Below, in pieces: positions 1 to 8,002 of a stretch of 64,000 nucleotides of DNA (the stretch's first letter is position 1; the number at the start of each line of letters is the position of its first letter). The stretch is taken from NCBI GenBank assembly GCA_905221605.1, contig CAJNDS010002713.1, positions 243,655-307,654 of the forward strand, read 5' to 3'. Source of the stretch: Symbiodinium natans. Taxonomy: Eukaryota; Sar; Dinophyceae; Suessiales; Symbiodiniaceae. Made by a program: the position numbers and the translations under genes. The notes below the pieces were generated by a model, which saw nothing but the letters and a program-made list of their open reading frames with translations, was not told where the DNA came from and ran no database searches.

Positions 1-445
1 TTTTAATATTTTCATTAATATCATTTTCTTCTTCTTCATCTTCTTCTTCATCTTCTTCTTCATCTTCTTCTTCATCTTCTTCTTCATCTTCTTCATCTTC
101 TTCTTCATCTTCTTCATCTTCTTCTTCATCTTCTTCTTCATCTTTTATATCGCCGTGAAATATTGCTTTCATTCTATCGTCATCATGTTCAATATTAAAA
201 AACTCTTCTAGATCATTAATAAGATTTTTTAAATTCTCAATATCATTATTAATTTTATTAAATTCATCTTCAATTTCTGCCATATGATTATCAATAATAT
301 TTTTTTCATTTTCATTTAATGTATTATTATACTTTTCTAATAAATGTTTGTGTTGAGCTCTCTTTCCTAATATATCCTTTAATTTCTCGCCGTTGCCTCG
401 CAGTAATTTATTTAATTCATCATAATATTTATTTATGATCTCCAT
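1..445 (-). CDS. Left-repeat copy of the D5-C-terminal-like repeat protein, truncated by window edge
   Basis: This is the mirror copy of the first 148 codons of the 352-residue gene at 18083..19141. It contains the N-terminal coiled coil and most of the acidic Asp/Glu tract, then runs off the window. The ATG at 443..445 is preceded by the same AT-rich leader and AAAGAAAT word as the right copy. Whether the left copy is full length is unknown, since the repeat may end anywhere beyond base 1. Function is unknown; the right copy suggests a DNA-binding role (inference). Confidence 0.75.
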   Translation of the reverse strand, partial: MEIINKYYDELNKLLRGNGEKLKDILGKRAQHKHLLEKYNNTLNENEKNIIDNHMAEIEDEFNKINNDIENLKNLINDLEEFFNIEHDDDRMKAIFHGDIKDEEEDEEEDEEDEEEDEEDEEEDEEEDEEEDEEEDEEEENDINENIK

Positions 446-654
446 ATTATAATATTATATATTATTATTTCTTTAATACCATTTTATATTAATATTTTTA
501 AATTAAAATATTAATATAAATCATTAAAGTTAAATAATCGCCTAAATTTTTAATGGATTATTTTAATGGTTCTTTCAAAAGAATTATTTAATATATTATT
601 ATATGAATATTTTAATGTATTATATATTATTAGATAAGGTTATTATAATGGTAT

Positions 655-805
655 GTATGATGCCGACGGCGGGGCGTCATTCGGGGCTCGGGGGCGCGTC
701 CCAGTAAAAGTCCCCGCGTATAGTGAGGTAAAAAGTGAAAATAGGTTTTCACCGACCGATCACGCGCCCCCGTGCCCCGAGCCGTGCCCCGAGAGTGTAT
801 TTAAT
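655..805. other. GC-rich structured island in the left inverted repeat
   Basis: About 150 bases of clearly GC-rich sequence sit inside an otherwise AT-rich repeat and carry no ORF. A perfect 10-bp inverted pair (690..699 with 762..771) can bring the flanks together. A second perfect hairpin has 7-bp arms (735..741 and 746..752) and a TAGG loop. An identical mirror copy lies at 17723..17873. Position and structure would suit a replication origin, a packaging site or a recombination site, but none of these can be proven from sequence. Confidence 0.7.
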
Positions 806-862
806 GATTGGTTCAACATAATATAATTTTTCGTGTATTATATTATGGTGATGATTGTGTTG

Positions 863-1297
863 TTAATCATCTAAATAATATAATTTGTCTTGCCCATCAT
901 ATCCTATTTTAAACCGCTGGAGAAGTTTAGCGTCGGGTTTGAATGTTTCATCATTTATTAATTTATGATAAATATTCATCCTAGTCATATAGTAATTTAT
1001 ACGCATCTCTCTCTCTTCTTCTTTCTTTCTTTTCTTATTTATACATATATTACATCTTCTTGATACTCCTTTATGTAATTCATTTTCATCAGTATTTGGA
1101 TCAAGAATATTAAATTGTTCTTTGTATCTCCATTCTTTACATCCATAGCAAAATTTGGCGTTAAAAACTTTTTCAATTGCTTCAATAGGTAATTTTTCAT
1201 TATCCTTTGTTTTCCAATATAATGGATCTCTTTCAGGGTTTTGATGTTTTAAGTATTGCTTTAGGTCTTGTTTAAAATATCCAATAAAATTACTCAT
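863..1297 (-). CDS. Small zinc-ribbon protein with two CxxC pairs
   Basis: A 144-residue protein with cysteine pairs at 50/53 and 82/85, a layout seen in small zinc-ribbon and HNH-like proteins of algal giant viruses. No HNH catalytic histidines are evident, so no nuclease activity is claimed. The tail is basic and rich in Lys/Glu. A shorter gene at 2597..2806 repeats the CxxC..F..CxxC plan and is probably a paralogue. The stop abuts the inner edge of the left terminal repeat. An AAAGAAAT word lies about 27 nt upstream of the ATG (1317..1324, minus), shared with the polymerase and terminal-repeat genes. Confidence 0.7.
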   Translation of the reverse strand: MSNFIGYFKQDLKQYLKHQNPERDPLYWKTKDNEKLPIEAIEKVFNAKFCYGCKEWRYKEQFNILDPNTDENELHKGVSRRCNICINKKRKKEEEREMRINYYMTRMNIYHKLINDETFKPDAKLLQRFKIGYDGQDKLYYLDD

Positions 1298-1346
1298 TAT
1301 TATATTATCTTAATATATTTCTTTTATAACATATTAAGACAATATT

Positions 1347-2549
1347 TTAATAATATTCATGCTTATCACTATTGTATTTTATATCATATTTTTCAAGTGT
1401 CTTTTCTTTGACATTTTTATTAATCCCCTTGTTTAATCTGTAAATAATATCATATCTTTTCTTCTTCCATTCTGAAGATTGCGACACTTCACCTTTTGTA
1501 TCTCTTAATTTAATTTCAGTTTCTTCTAATTGTTTTTCTAATTGTGCTACTTTATCATTTAATTCTTTGTTCATTTCTTCAAGTTCTTTTATCCTTTTAT
1601 CTTTCAGACTTTCATCACTGTCTTTGTTTAATAATTTAAAGTATCGTAATTCCGCAGTGGTTACTGTATGTCGCATCTTTTGAGCAAGTTTAGTTTTTTC
1701 AGCATATGTCATTTTCTTTGAGCCATGTTGATGTGTGATATAAATACTTCTCATCATATCAATATTAATTTTATCAACTTTTGTAATCTCTCTCAAATAT
1801 TTTAATAATGTTTCATCTTCAATAGGTTTTTTATTAATGTTGTTTTCAAAAACATAATTTCTAGGATATTTTTCATATGAATAATAAATTAATTCAACTA
1901 ATTCTCTGTCTTCAATTTCTATAAAATTATGTATTAGATCTTCCTTAAAATACTTGGTGTTTGAAACTTTATCATTACCTATAAACAAAATTGCCTGTCG
2001 CTTACCTGCTGTTGTTTGTAAAAATAAATAATTCTTCTTTTCATCATAACCTCCTTTGGTGTGAAATTGTAAAGATGTATATACAGAAGTTCTCACTGGT
2101 GGATTTTTAATTAATAAACTTAACAATAAATATTGTAAATGGGTTCTATATGTTCTAATTTCTTTGTAATTTATAGAGTTCAAAATATCAACAAAATATG
2201 AATAATCCCTATAATTCTCCAGTTCTCTCTCATCTAGTTCATTATTTGCGTCCTCCTCTTCGCGTTTCTTTTTTAGTTTATACCCTGTAGTTTGAAAATT
2301 TTGTATTGTTGTATCATTAGGTTTATTCATTCGTAGCCATTTAGCCACCATAAAATTAAAACTTTCTTTAGTTGATGTTGATAATTCTAATTTATTAATA
2401 AATCTTTGTAATTTTGATTTATTGTATTTTTTAAGATAATTTTCTTTATTAATATCTTCACCTGATGCTTTTAATTTGTTATATAATGAATTATACCTGC
2501 TCTCATCTTGTTTATTCCAAACTGGTTTTTTACTTTTGATTTCAGTCAT
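1347..2549 (-). CDS. Tyrosine recombinase (integrase)
   Basis: This 400-residue protein probably integrates or resolves the virus genome by site-specific recombination. The tyrosine-recombinase residues can be placed in order: Arg153 (PVRTSVY), Arg267 (DMMRSIY), His294 and the nucleophile Tyr303 (KMRHTVTTAELRYF), with the usual nine-residue His-to-Tyr spacing. The box II histidine of the HxxR motif is replaced by Asp. The region before residue 120 is the expected core-binding part. A coiled coil follows the catalytic domain at about 315-350 and is an unusual C-terminal addition. Several PLVs and virophages use such an enzyme in place of the retroviral-type integrase of Polintons and mavirus. 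Confidence 0.82.
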   Translation of the reverse strand: MTEIKSKKPVWNKQDESRYNSLYNKLKASGEDINKENYLKKYNKSKLQRFINKLELSTSTKESFNFMVAKWLRMNKPNDTTIQNFQTTGYKLKKKREEEDANNELDERELENYRDYSYFVDILNSINYKEIRTYRTHLQYLLLSLLIKNPPVRTSVYTSLQFHTKGGYDEKKNYLFLQTTAGKRQAILFIGNDKVSNTKYFKEDLIHNFIEIEDRELVELIYYSYEKYPRNYVFENNINKKPIEDETLLKYLREITKVDKINIDMMRSIYITHQHGSKKMTYAEKTKLAQKMRHTVTTAELRYFKLLNKDSDESLKDKRIKELEEMNKELNDKVAQLEKQLEETEIKLRDTKGEVSQSSEWKKKRYDIIYRLNKGINKNVKEKTLEKYDIKYNSDKHEYY

Positions 2550-2596
2550 TATATAATATACTAAATATTTTAAATCTTTATTACGATTTTTTAAAG

Positions 2597-2806
2597 TTAT
2601 TTTTTAGAAATACATTTATGAAAATATTTATTCATTTTATCAAGACAATTACGACAAGTTTTATTATAATGCTTTTCTTCATATAAACTTTTAAAATCTT
2701 CTTTGTCTTTGTATATTTTACATTTCCAACAATATTTAACATCTTCAATATTTATTGTTTCAATATCATTAAAATTCAAAATAATATTATTTTTATAAAT
2801 AGTCAT
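2597..2806 (-). CDS. Very small zinc-ribbon protein
   Basis: A 69-residue protein with cysteine pairs at 26/29 and 51/54 around an FK-rich centre. It has the same plan as the 144-residue product at 863..1297, of which it looks like a shortened paralogue. The ATG at 2806 is the first in frame and is preceded by an AT-only leader. It may bind nucleic acid or a protein partner through one zinc ribbon; nothing more specific can be said. Confidence 0.62.
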   Translation of the reverse strand: MTIYKNNIILNFNDIETINIEDVKYCWKCKIYKDKEDFKSLYEEKHYNKTCRNCLDKMNKYFHKCISKK

Positions 2807-3149
2807 ATAATATATTTGGAAATTTATATAATACCTGCTATATTATATAAAATTCCTTAAGATTTAGCATAGCTCCAAACGAATTCCGATCCTAGCTTAT
2901 GTAGTATCAATTGTGTAAGCGTGTCGCACTACTTCCCTTTCATGCTTCCACTCACGCAAAAGACAGAATTAGCGGGGTCTTATGATGTCTGGGCGGACTT
3001 TCAATTTGCTGTATTCTGTGCTAATCCTGCTATAGAGACGATTTTGGGCAATGGGCGCACATTCGGGGTGTTTCATCCTGTTTCAGTTTCAGAGGGGAAT
3101 TCAAAAGACTATACACTGTCAATATATGTTAGAAAAACATTTTTAAATA
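2807..3149. other. Gene-free stretch with a GC-richer orphan island
   Basis: No convincing gene lies between the start of the 69-residue gene and the stop of the 134-residue gene. Bases about 2880-3120 are GC-richer than the rest of the virus. A plus-strand frame from a GTG at 2921 is open across the island and reads fairly protein-like until it enters the antisense of the next gene. There is no ATG at its start. It may be a decayed gene remnant or imported DNA. Confidence 0.5.
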
Positions 3150-3554
3150 TTAATCCAGTAAATTCATATTGTTTTGTTTTAACTGTGATACATCTTTATC
3201 AATTCTTTCTACTTCTTCTTCAATTTTATCTAGTCTTTCTTCGCATTCTTCTGGTGTGATTTTCCGATTATGACTCCACCCTGTGCTACAAAGCTCAACG
3301 CCTCCAATTTGCTGTGTGGCATCTGGTTTAAATATTCCATCATCAGGGGATACATTCCTACCTTTTCCTATTTTGAAACTACTTCTATCTTCTACAACAT
3401 TAACAATAACTTTATTATCTTCTGTTGTTGTTTTAGTTTCCTTATGGTATGTGTTTCTTTTACATCTACAAAATAAGCAGTTTATACCATCTTTATTAAC
3501 ACTTAAACCGCCATCAGCTCCATCTTTGTTATCGTCTTTGTTTGCGTCAGTCAT
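3150..3554 (-). CDS. Hypothetical virion-region protein with C-terminal coiled coil
   Basis: The 134-residue product is not recognised. It has an acidic, Asn/Asp/Lys-rich N-terminus, a small cysteine cluster (CLFCRC) near residue 30, and a charged heptad-like C-terminus from about residue 103 that should form a coiled coil. The ATG at 3554 is preceded 16 nt upstream by TCTA (3567..3570, minus), the motif shared with the capsid genes, which supports this start and late-class expression. Plus-strand frames across the same DNA are shadows. Confidence 0.65.
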   Translation of the reverse strand: MTDANKDDNKDGADGGLSVNKDGINCLFCRCKRNTYHKETKTTTEDNKVIVNVVEDRSSFKIGKGRNVSPDDGIFKPDATQQIGGVELCSTGWSHNRKITPEECEERLDKIEEEVERIDKDVSQLKQNNMNLLD

Positions 3555-3578
3555 ATTAGTTTATATTAGAATTTTTTA

Positions 3579-3728
3579 TTATTTTTTCTTCAGTTTCAAA
3601 TATTGTAATACCCCCTTACAAATTTCTAAAAGAGAATAGCAACAACGTCTGTATCTTGGTTCAGTTATTATTATTTGTTCAACTTCTTCTAAATTACTAA
3701 TGGCACTAATATATTTATCGTATTCCAT
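3579..3728 (-). CDS. Short hypothetical protein, 49 residues
   Basis: A complete 50-codon frame (ATG at 3728, TAA ending at 3579) fits neatly between its neighbours. The product begins MEYDKYISAI, has a pair of adjacent cysteines after a basic stretch and ends in a lysine-rich tail. It looks mostly helical, with no known motif. The start lies 37 bases from the divergent ATPase start at 3766, so both would share one AT-rich promoter region. Confidence 0.5.
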   Translation of the reverse strand: MEYDKYISAISNLEEVEQIIITEPRYRRCCYSLLEICKGVLQYLKLKKK

Positions 3729-3765
3729 TATATAATTAAATTATATAATTTTCTATGTAAGTATA

Positions 3766-4548
3766 ATGAGTGAAAAGAAAATAGCAGTAGTGAAACCTAT
3801 AAACGAAACAAAATATGAATTCAAACAATCTAAATACGCATATGTGCCACAAGTGCCATTTAGGGCATTAATTACTGGTCCTTCTGGATCTGGTAAATCA
3901 CTGATGCTAGTCAGTATGTTGTTAGATATTTATAGAAATGTCTTCTCTCGTATATATATTTTTTCACCCAGTATTGAAGTGGATTCAATTTGGAATCCTG
4001 TAAAAAAATATATTCGTGAAGAATTAGGTGTTGATACAGAAAAGGAAAAATGTTGGTTTGACGAGTTTAAACCACAAGATTTAGAAAGAATTATAGATAC
4101 ACAGCATAAAATAACGGAATGGAGTAAGAAAAATAATATGAAACAACTTCACGGAATATGTATAATTTTAGATGATATATCAGACGATCCGAAAATAGCG
4201 CGAAATAATAGATTATTAAATTCTCTATATGTCAGACAACGACATAATGGAATTTCAACGATCTGTGCTTTACAACGGTTCAATACCGTCCCACCTTTGA
4301 TTAGAATAAATAGCACTCATTTATTTTTCTTTAAAGTAAGGTCATATTTAGAAATACAATTATTACAAGATGAATTATCAGCATTACCAAGGCGAGACAA
4401 CCAATTAGAAAATAAGAAAGCAATATATGAATTATATGAAACTGCCACAGAAGAAAAACATAGTTTTTTGTATATTAACCTTATGGAAAAAGATATTAAT
4501 AAAATGTTTATGAAAAATTTTGATCATTTTTTAGTATTAGAAGTATGA
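3766..4548 (+). CDS. A32-type genome-packaging ATPase
   Basis: A FtsK/HerA-superfamily ATPase that pumps viral DNA into preformed capsids, one of the hallmark genes of the PLV/virophage/NCLDV lineage. The 260-residue product has a clear Walker A at residues 38-45 (GPSGSGKS) and a Walker B at about 131-138 (ICIILDDI) followed by acidic residues. Length matches virophage and PLV ATPases. A TCTA element lies 14 nt upstream of the ATG (3752..3755). It opens a plus-strand pair with the GIY-YIG gene, 54 bases downstream. Confidence 0.9.
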   Translation: MSEKKIAVVKPINETKYEFKQSKYAYVPQVPFRALITGPSGSGKSLMLVSMLLDIYRNVFSRIYIFSPSIEVDSIWNPVKKYIREELGVDTEKEKCWFDEFKPQDLERIIDTQHKITEWSKKNNMKQLHGICIILDDISDDPKIARNNRLLNSLYVRQRHNGISTICALQRFNTVPPLIRINSTHLFFFKVRSYLEIQLLQDELSALPRRDNQLENKKAIYELYETATEEKHSFLYINLMEKDINKMFMKNFDHFLVLEV

Positions 4549-4602
4549 AAAATATATAGTTTTTCCAATGTATAATATCTATAATATAATATATAATATT
4601 TT

Positions 4603-5250
4603 ATGCCTAAAAAACCTATTGATTATAGCAAGACTCATTTTTATAAAATTATCAGTAAAGATATTAATCAGAGATGTTTGTATGTGGGACATACAACCGA
4701 TTTTGTAAGAAGACGAAGCCAACACAAACAAGCATGTAATCAACCAAACCACCAACATCATGATCTGTTTCTTTATAAGTATATTAGAGATAATGAGGGG
4801 TGGGACAATTGGCAAATGGTTTTAATTGATACTCATAACTGCGAGAATCGCTTACATGCATTACAAACCGAAAGAGAATATATTGATAATTTAAATGCTA
4901 CATTAAATCAAATGAAACCTTTTACAACAGCAATTGAACAAAAAGAAAAGAGGAAAGTGTGGCGAGATAATAACAGAGAAAAGTTAAACCGCCAGTTAAA
5001 TGTAATCAATAGAAGATTACGCAAAGAATACCCAGAACGATTTAGAGAATATGACAGGCAAAAGTGGATAAAACATAAAGACGAAATACAAAAAAGACAA
5101 AAGCAAATTATAAAATGTAGTTGTGGTATATGTTTTCAAAGAACAAGTAAAGCAAGACACGAAAGAAGTAATTTTCACCAAGAATATTTGAAAGACCAAG
5201 CAAACAAAGAACACACCGAAGAGTTCCTACAAACAACCCAAGATAATTAA
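4603..5250 (+). CDS. GIY-YIG endonuclease with C-terminal zinc-finger-like motif
   Basis: The first 100 residues form a GIY-YIG nuclease domain. The signature appears as HFYKI (12-16) and LYVGHT (26-31), followed by the expected Arg-rich helix (FVRRRSQHK). A basic linker leads to a C-terminal cysteine/histidine cluster (CSCGICF...RHERSNFH) that could bind zinc and DNA. Such enzymes are common in PLVs and giant viruses, where they may act in recombination, homing or host-DNA breakdown; the exact role here is unknown. TCTA lies 24 nt upstream of the ATG. The gene converges on the 72-residue gene with only 29 bases between them. Confidence 0.83.
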   Translation: MPKKPIDYSKTHFYKIISKDINQRCLYVGHTTDFVRRRSQHKQACNQPNHQHHDLFLYKYIRDNEGWDNWQMVLIDTHNCENRLHALQTEREYIDNLNATLNQMKPFTTAIEQKEKRKVWRDNNREKLNRQLNVINRRLRKEYPERFREYDRQKWIKHKDEIQKRQKQIIKCSCGICFQRTSKARHERSNFHQEYLKDQANKEHTEEFLQTTQDN

Positions 5251-5271
5251 TAATATTTTAAAAATATTATT
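5248..5271. terminator. AT-only hairpin between convergent genes
   Basis: The sequence folds into an 11-bp stem (AATAATATTTT with AAAATATTATT) around a single unpaired base. It lies in the 29-base gap between the stops of the GIY-YIG gene and the 72-residue gene and could serve both. Palindromic hairpins mark transcript 3' ends in mimivirus-type giant viruses, and a similar use here is inferred. Confidence 0.5.
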
Positions 5272-5279
5272 ATTTATCA

Positions 5280-5498
5280 TTAAAATAAACTCGGATTACA
5301 ACAATGTAAATGAGTAAAACCAAAGCAAGGACATTTATACTTTCTTTTCTTCAATGCTTCTACTTTCTTTTCTTCTTGTTCAAGTTTTTCTAATAAATCT
5401 TTCATGGCTTTTAATAAAATATCTGTTTCTGATAACTGTTTGCTCTTTTGCTTGATTAATTCCATACATGTAGAATACTCTTCATGAAAATCTGCCAT
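5280..5498 (-). CDS. Small coiled-coil protein with C-terminal cysteines
   Basis: The 72-residue product is a charged coiled coil (about residues 10-50) followed by a short Cys/His-rich tail (KCPCFGFTHLHCCN) that could bind a metal ion. It is not recognised as a family. It sits just downstream of the fibre gene on the same strand, and TCTA lies 16 nt upstream of its ATG (5511..5514, minus). It therefore belongs to the capsid-region expression class and may be a small virion or assembly protein (inference). Confidence 0.6.
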   Translation of the reverse strand: MADFHEEYSTCMELIKQKSKQLSETDILLKAMKDLLEKLEQEEKKVEALKKRKYKCPCFGFTHLHCCNPSLF

Positions 5499-5526
5499 TA
5501 TATATTAATTTAGATAAATAATATTA

Positions 5527-7953
5527 TTAATCATCATCTTTAATTTTCTTTTTCAATTTTGTAATTTCTCCTTTCATCGTCGCCATTTCTTTTTTCATTG
5601 TTTTTACTAAATCTTTTAATTCTTCTACTTCATTTATTGTTGCCTGTAAAGCACTCCATAAAACTGGTGTTGTCATTGTATAATCAAACTTTAAATATCC
5701 ATCTTTGCCTTCTTTAACTAGATTTTGCCATTCATCTGGAACTTTTTTACTTAAAAAGTCATTAGCAATAAAACCACAACATGATTTACCTTGTTGTCTG
5801 CCATCAATAAAATGATATGTTTTTGGAACAATGTATTTAACTAATTCCACTGCCTTTTTTTGGTTAAGTTCCTTAATATCTTTTTTCAATCGTTTATCAG
5901 AACTTGGAATTAGAGACCCAGTATATTCAATATCTCCATTAACGAGAATGCCACTTGGTGAAATTGAAAATACATCATTCGATACTGAAACAGTACCAAA
6001 ATAGAATGCATATTCACCACCTGCATCAGTATTCAAAAACTGTATCTGATCTACGGTGCTTATTGTCTCCTGTGTTATTTCTAAATTGTTATTTATCTTT
6101 ACTTTTCCATCAGTTAATTGAATTTCTGGCGTTGATGATTCTAAACCCATTATTAAATTCATTTCTCCTGCTTGATCTCCATTTCTGATATATAATTTGT
6201 ATTGAGTGTCCAATACTTCTTTAAATTCACTACTATTCTGGAACATAAAACGCCCCCAGCTAATGACATCTGCTTCACCAACGATATTACCAATAGAATT
6301 AAAGGTTAAATTATTTGTAACTGCCCTATTTAATGTAATTCCATTAGTATCATTTATTTGTAAAGCAATAGTAGAAGTTGTAGGATCAGACGTTCTGGAC
6401 GGCTGTAATGAAAAATTTATCTCTTCTGTTGATATTACATTCAATGAATTATTAGCATCGATACGTTGAAATATCCTACCTGAATTATTAACATAAATAT
6501 CACTATTAAATGTTGATATATTTTGAAATGATGAAGTGCCACCAAAATTAGCATTTCCACCACTTACATTTAATTTATTTGCTCCTTGAATTGCTCCGAT
6601 GCCTAAACTTAAACAATAAACGCCATTACCGTTTGCAGTATTTAATAAAAGTAATGAAGAACTGTCATTGCTTGTATTATAAGCATTAATATTAAATGAA
6701 TTAAATTTTAAATATCCTTGTGCATTTTTTATTGTTAAAACATTACTGGCATCTGTTGTATTTTTATAAAATGTTAATCCATTAGAATTATTAACATTTG
6801 CATTTTCACCATCAAAATTTAAATCATTTGTTAAATCTAAATTACCATCCACTTTTAAATTTTGTCTAACAATAGCACTATCAACAACATCTAATGTATA
6901 TCCTCCCGTTAATGTATTTGATGCTGTATCTATCAATATTGAATGTGTTTTAACATATTGATCAGCATTATTATTTAAATTCAAAATTCTACCTGTATCA
7001 CCAACTGAATTATAACAATCAATACTATCATTATTAAAAGTAATGTAATTATCAGTATTTCTAACTGTAAATGATAAATTAGCATCCGCTGTATTTTCTA
7101 TTACTAAACCACCTGTTGGAGTTTCTATTTTACCTGACATTTTATACCCTGCATTATTATTTGATAAATCAAGTTGTTTTATTGCGTCATCTGATGTATT
7201 GTTACAAAATATTTTATCTCCTTGTAAAGTTATATAACTTGTAGCATTTTTAAATTCTGCTAATACTTTATCACCTCCTCCTGTTTGATTGCTAAATAAT
7301 AATCCTGCTACTGGGGTGATATTTATAGTTGAATTATTTAATGTTAATCCACTATGAATAACAGTTGGGGCAGAACAATCAATGATAGGATTGGCACTAA
7401 ATCTATCAGTAAAATCTGATTTTGGAACTCGTAAATCTAATAAATTATCAATTTCTGTATCTGTATAACCACCAGATCCAGCCCCCGCTAGTAATGTATC
7501 TACCTCGCCCTTGTTATAATAATTGGTTGCCAGTTGCGTGTTAGTTTGAAAATTAGTTGATAAATTTGTATCAATCTCACTTTTATTATAATAATTAACC
7601 CCTAATTGGGCATTAGTTTGGTAGTTTGTTGATAAATTTGTATCAACTTGTGTTGATGTATAGTAATTATTAAATGTTGAATCAATCTCTGTTTTATTGT
7701 AAAAATTCTGTGCTAATACTGTATTGGTTTGATAATTATTAGTTAGATCAGTATTAATAGCATTAATATTATTAAAGTTTTGCAATTGCTTGGTGTTAAG
7801 AACATCAATAGCATCGGCGTTTGCTTGTATTTCTACTGCGTTGGTTGTGATGTCTTCACTTGAAGCATATAGTTGCGATAACTCCGTCCCTTCTAAATAA
7901 ATCTTATCTGCATTTACGGTTTGCAGTCCTGTTAAAGTAACTGGAACATTCAT
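5527..7953 (-). CDS. Fibre protein with C-terminal S74 intramolecular chaperone
   Basis: An 808-residue fibre, probably the trimeric host-attachment spike of the virion. The N-terminal 180 residues hold repeats of the YYNKSEIDTNLSTN type, as in phage tail fibres. A long Asn/Thr-rich beta region follows. From about residue 690 comes the Peptidase_S74 chaperone domain with its signature SSDKRLKKDIKEL, whose Ser/Lys dyad releases the chaperone after trimer folding. The tail is a coiled coil. The gene lies directly after the major capsid gene on the same strand, with TCTA 22 nt upstream of its ATG. S74 domains are best known from phages but also occur in eukaryotic giant viruses and PLVs. Confidence 0.85.
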   Translation of the reverse strand: MNVPVTLTGLQTVNADKIYLEGTELSQLYASSEDITTNAVEIQANADAIDVLNTKQLQNFNNINAINTDLTNNYQTNTVLAQNFYNKTEIDSTFNNYYTSTQVDTNLSTNYQTNAQLGVNYYNKSEIDTNLSTNFQTNTQLATNYYNKGEVDTLLAGAGSGGYTDTEIDNLLDLRVPKSDFTDRFSANPIIDCSAPTVIHSGLTLNNSTINITPVAGLLFSNQTGGGDKVLAEFKNATSYITLQGDKIFCNNTSDDAIKQLDLSNNNAGYKMSGKIETPTGGLVIENTADANLSFTVRNTDNYITFNNDSIDCYNSVGDTGRILNLNNNADQYVKTHSILIDTASNTLTGGYTLDVVDSAIVRQNLKVDGNLDLTNDLNFDGENANVNNSNGLTFYKNTTDASNVLTIKNAQGYLKFNSFNINAYNTSNDSSSLLLLNTANGNGVYCLSLGIGAIQGANKLNVSGGNANFGGTSSFQNISTFNSDIYVNNSGRIFQRIDANNSLNVISTEEINFSLQPSRTSDPTTSTIALQINDTNGITLNRAVTNNLTFNSIGNIVGEADVISWGRFMFQNSSEFKEVLDTQYKLYIRNGDQAGEMNLIMGLESSTPEIQLTDGKVKINNNLEITQETISTVDQIQFLNTDAGGEYAFYFGTVSVSNDVFSISPSGILVNGDIEYTGSLIPSSDKRLKKDIKELNQKKAVELVKYIVPKTYHFIDGRQQGKSCCGFIANDFLSKKVPDEWQNLVKEGKDGYLKFDYTMTTPVLWSALQATINEVEELKDLVKTMKKEMATMKGEITKLKKKIKDDD

Positions 7954-7955
7954 TA

Positions 7956-7988
7956 GTAAATATTATTTAATTAGATAATAATATTTAC
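7956..7988 (-). promoter_or_regulatory. Hairpin with TCTA promoter core in its loop
   Basis: A perfect 12-bp inverted repeat (7956..7967 with 7977..7988) frames a 9-nt loop. The loop contains TCTA on the minus strand (7972..7975), 22 nt before the fibre ATG. The hairpin also lies just after the major capsid gene, so one element could end capsid transcripts and start fibre transcripts. Confidence 0.6.
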
Positions 7989-8002
7989 GAATGTTTTTTA
8001 AT

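Larger units (their letters stand above)
1..855. repeat. Left inverted terminal repeat (inner part)
   Basis: The segment is the reverse complement of 17673..18527. At both ends the paired coordinates sum to 18,528, so there is no net insertion or deletion over 855 bases. The inner match ends at 855/17673, where 856 and 17672 differ. The outer end is cut by the window. The repeat contains the start of one gene (ATG at 445, minus) and a GC-rich structured island. Long gene-containing terminal repeats are normal for PLVs and Polintons. Confidence 0.93.

Noticed and set aside
2921-3259. Plus-strand 112-residue frame
   Set aside because: It starts at GTG, not ATG, and its last third is antisense to the better-supported minus-strand gene at 3150..3554. 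Kept only as a possible remnant.
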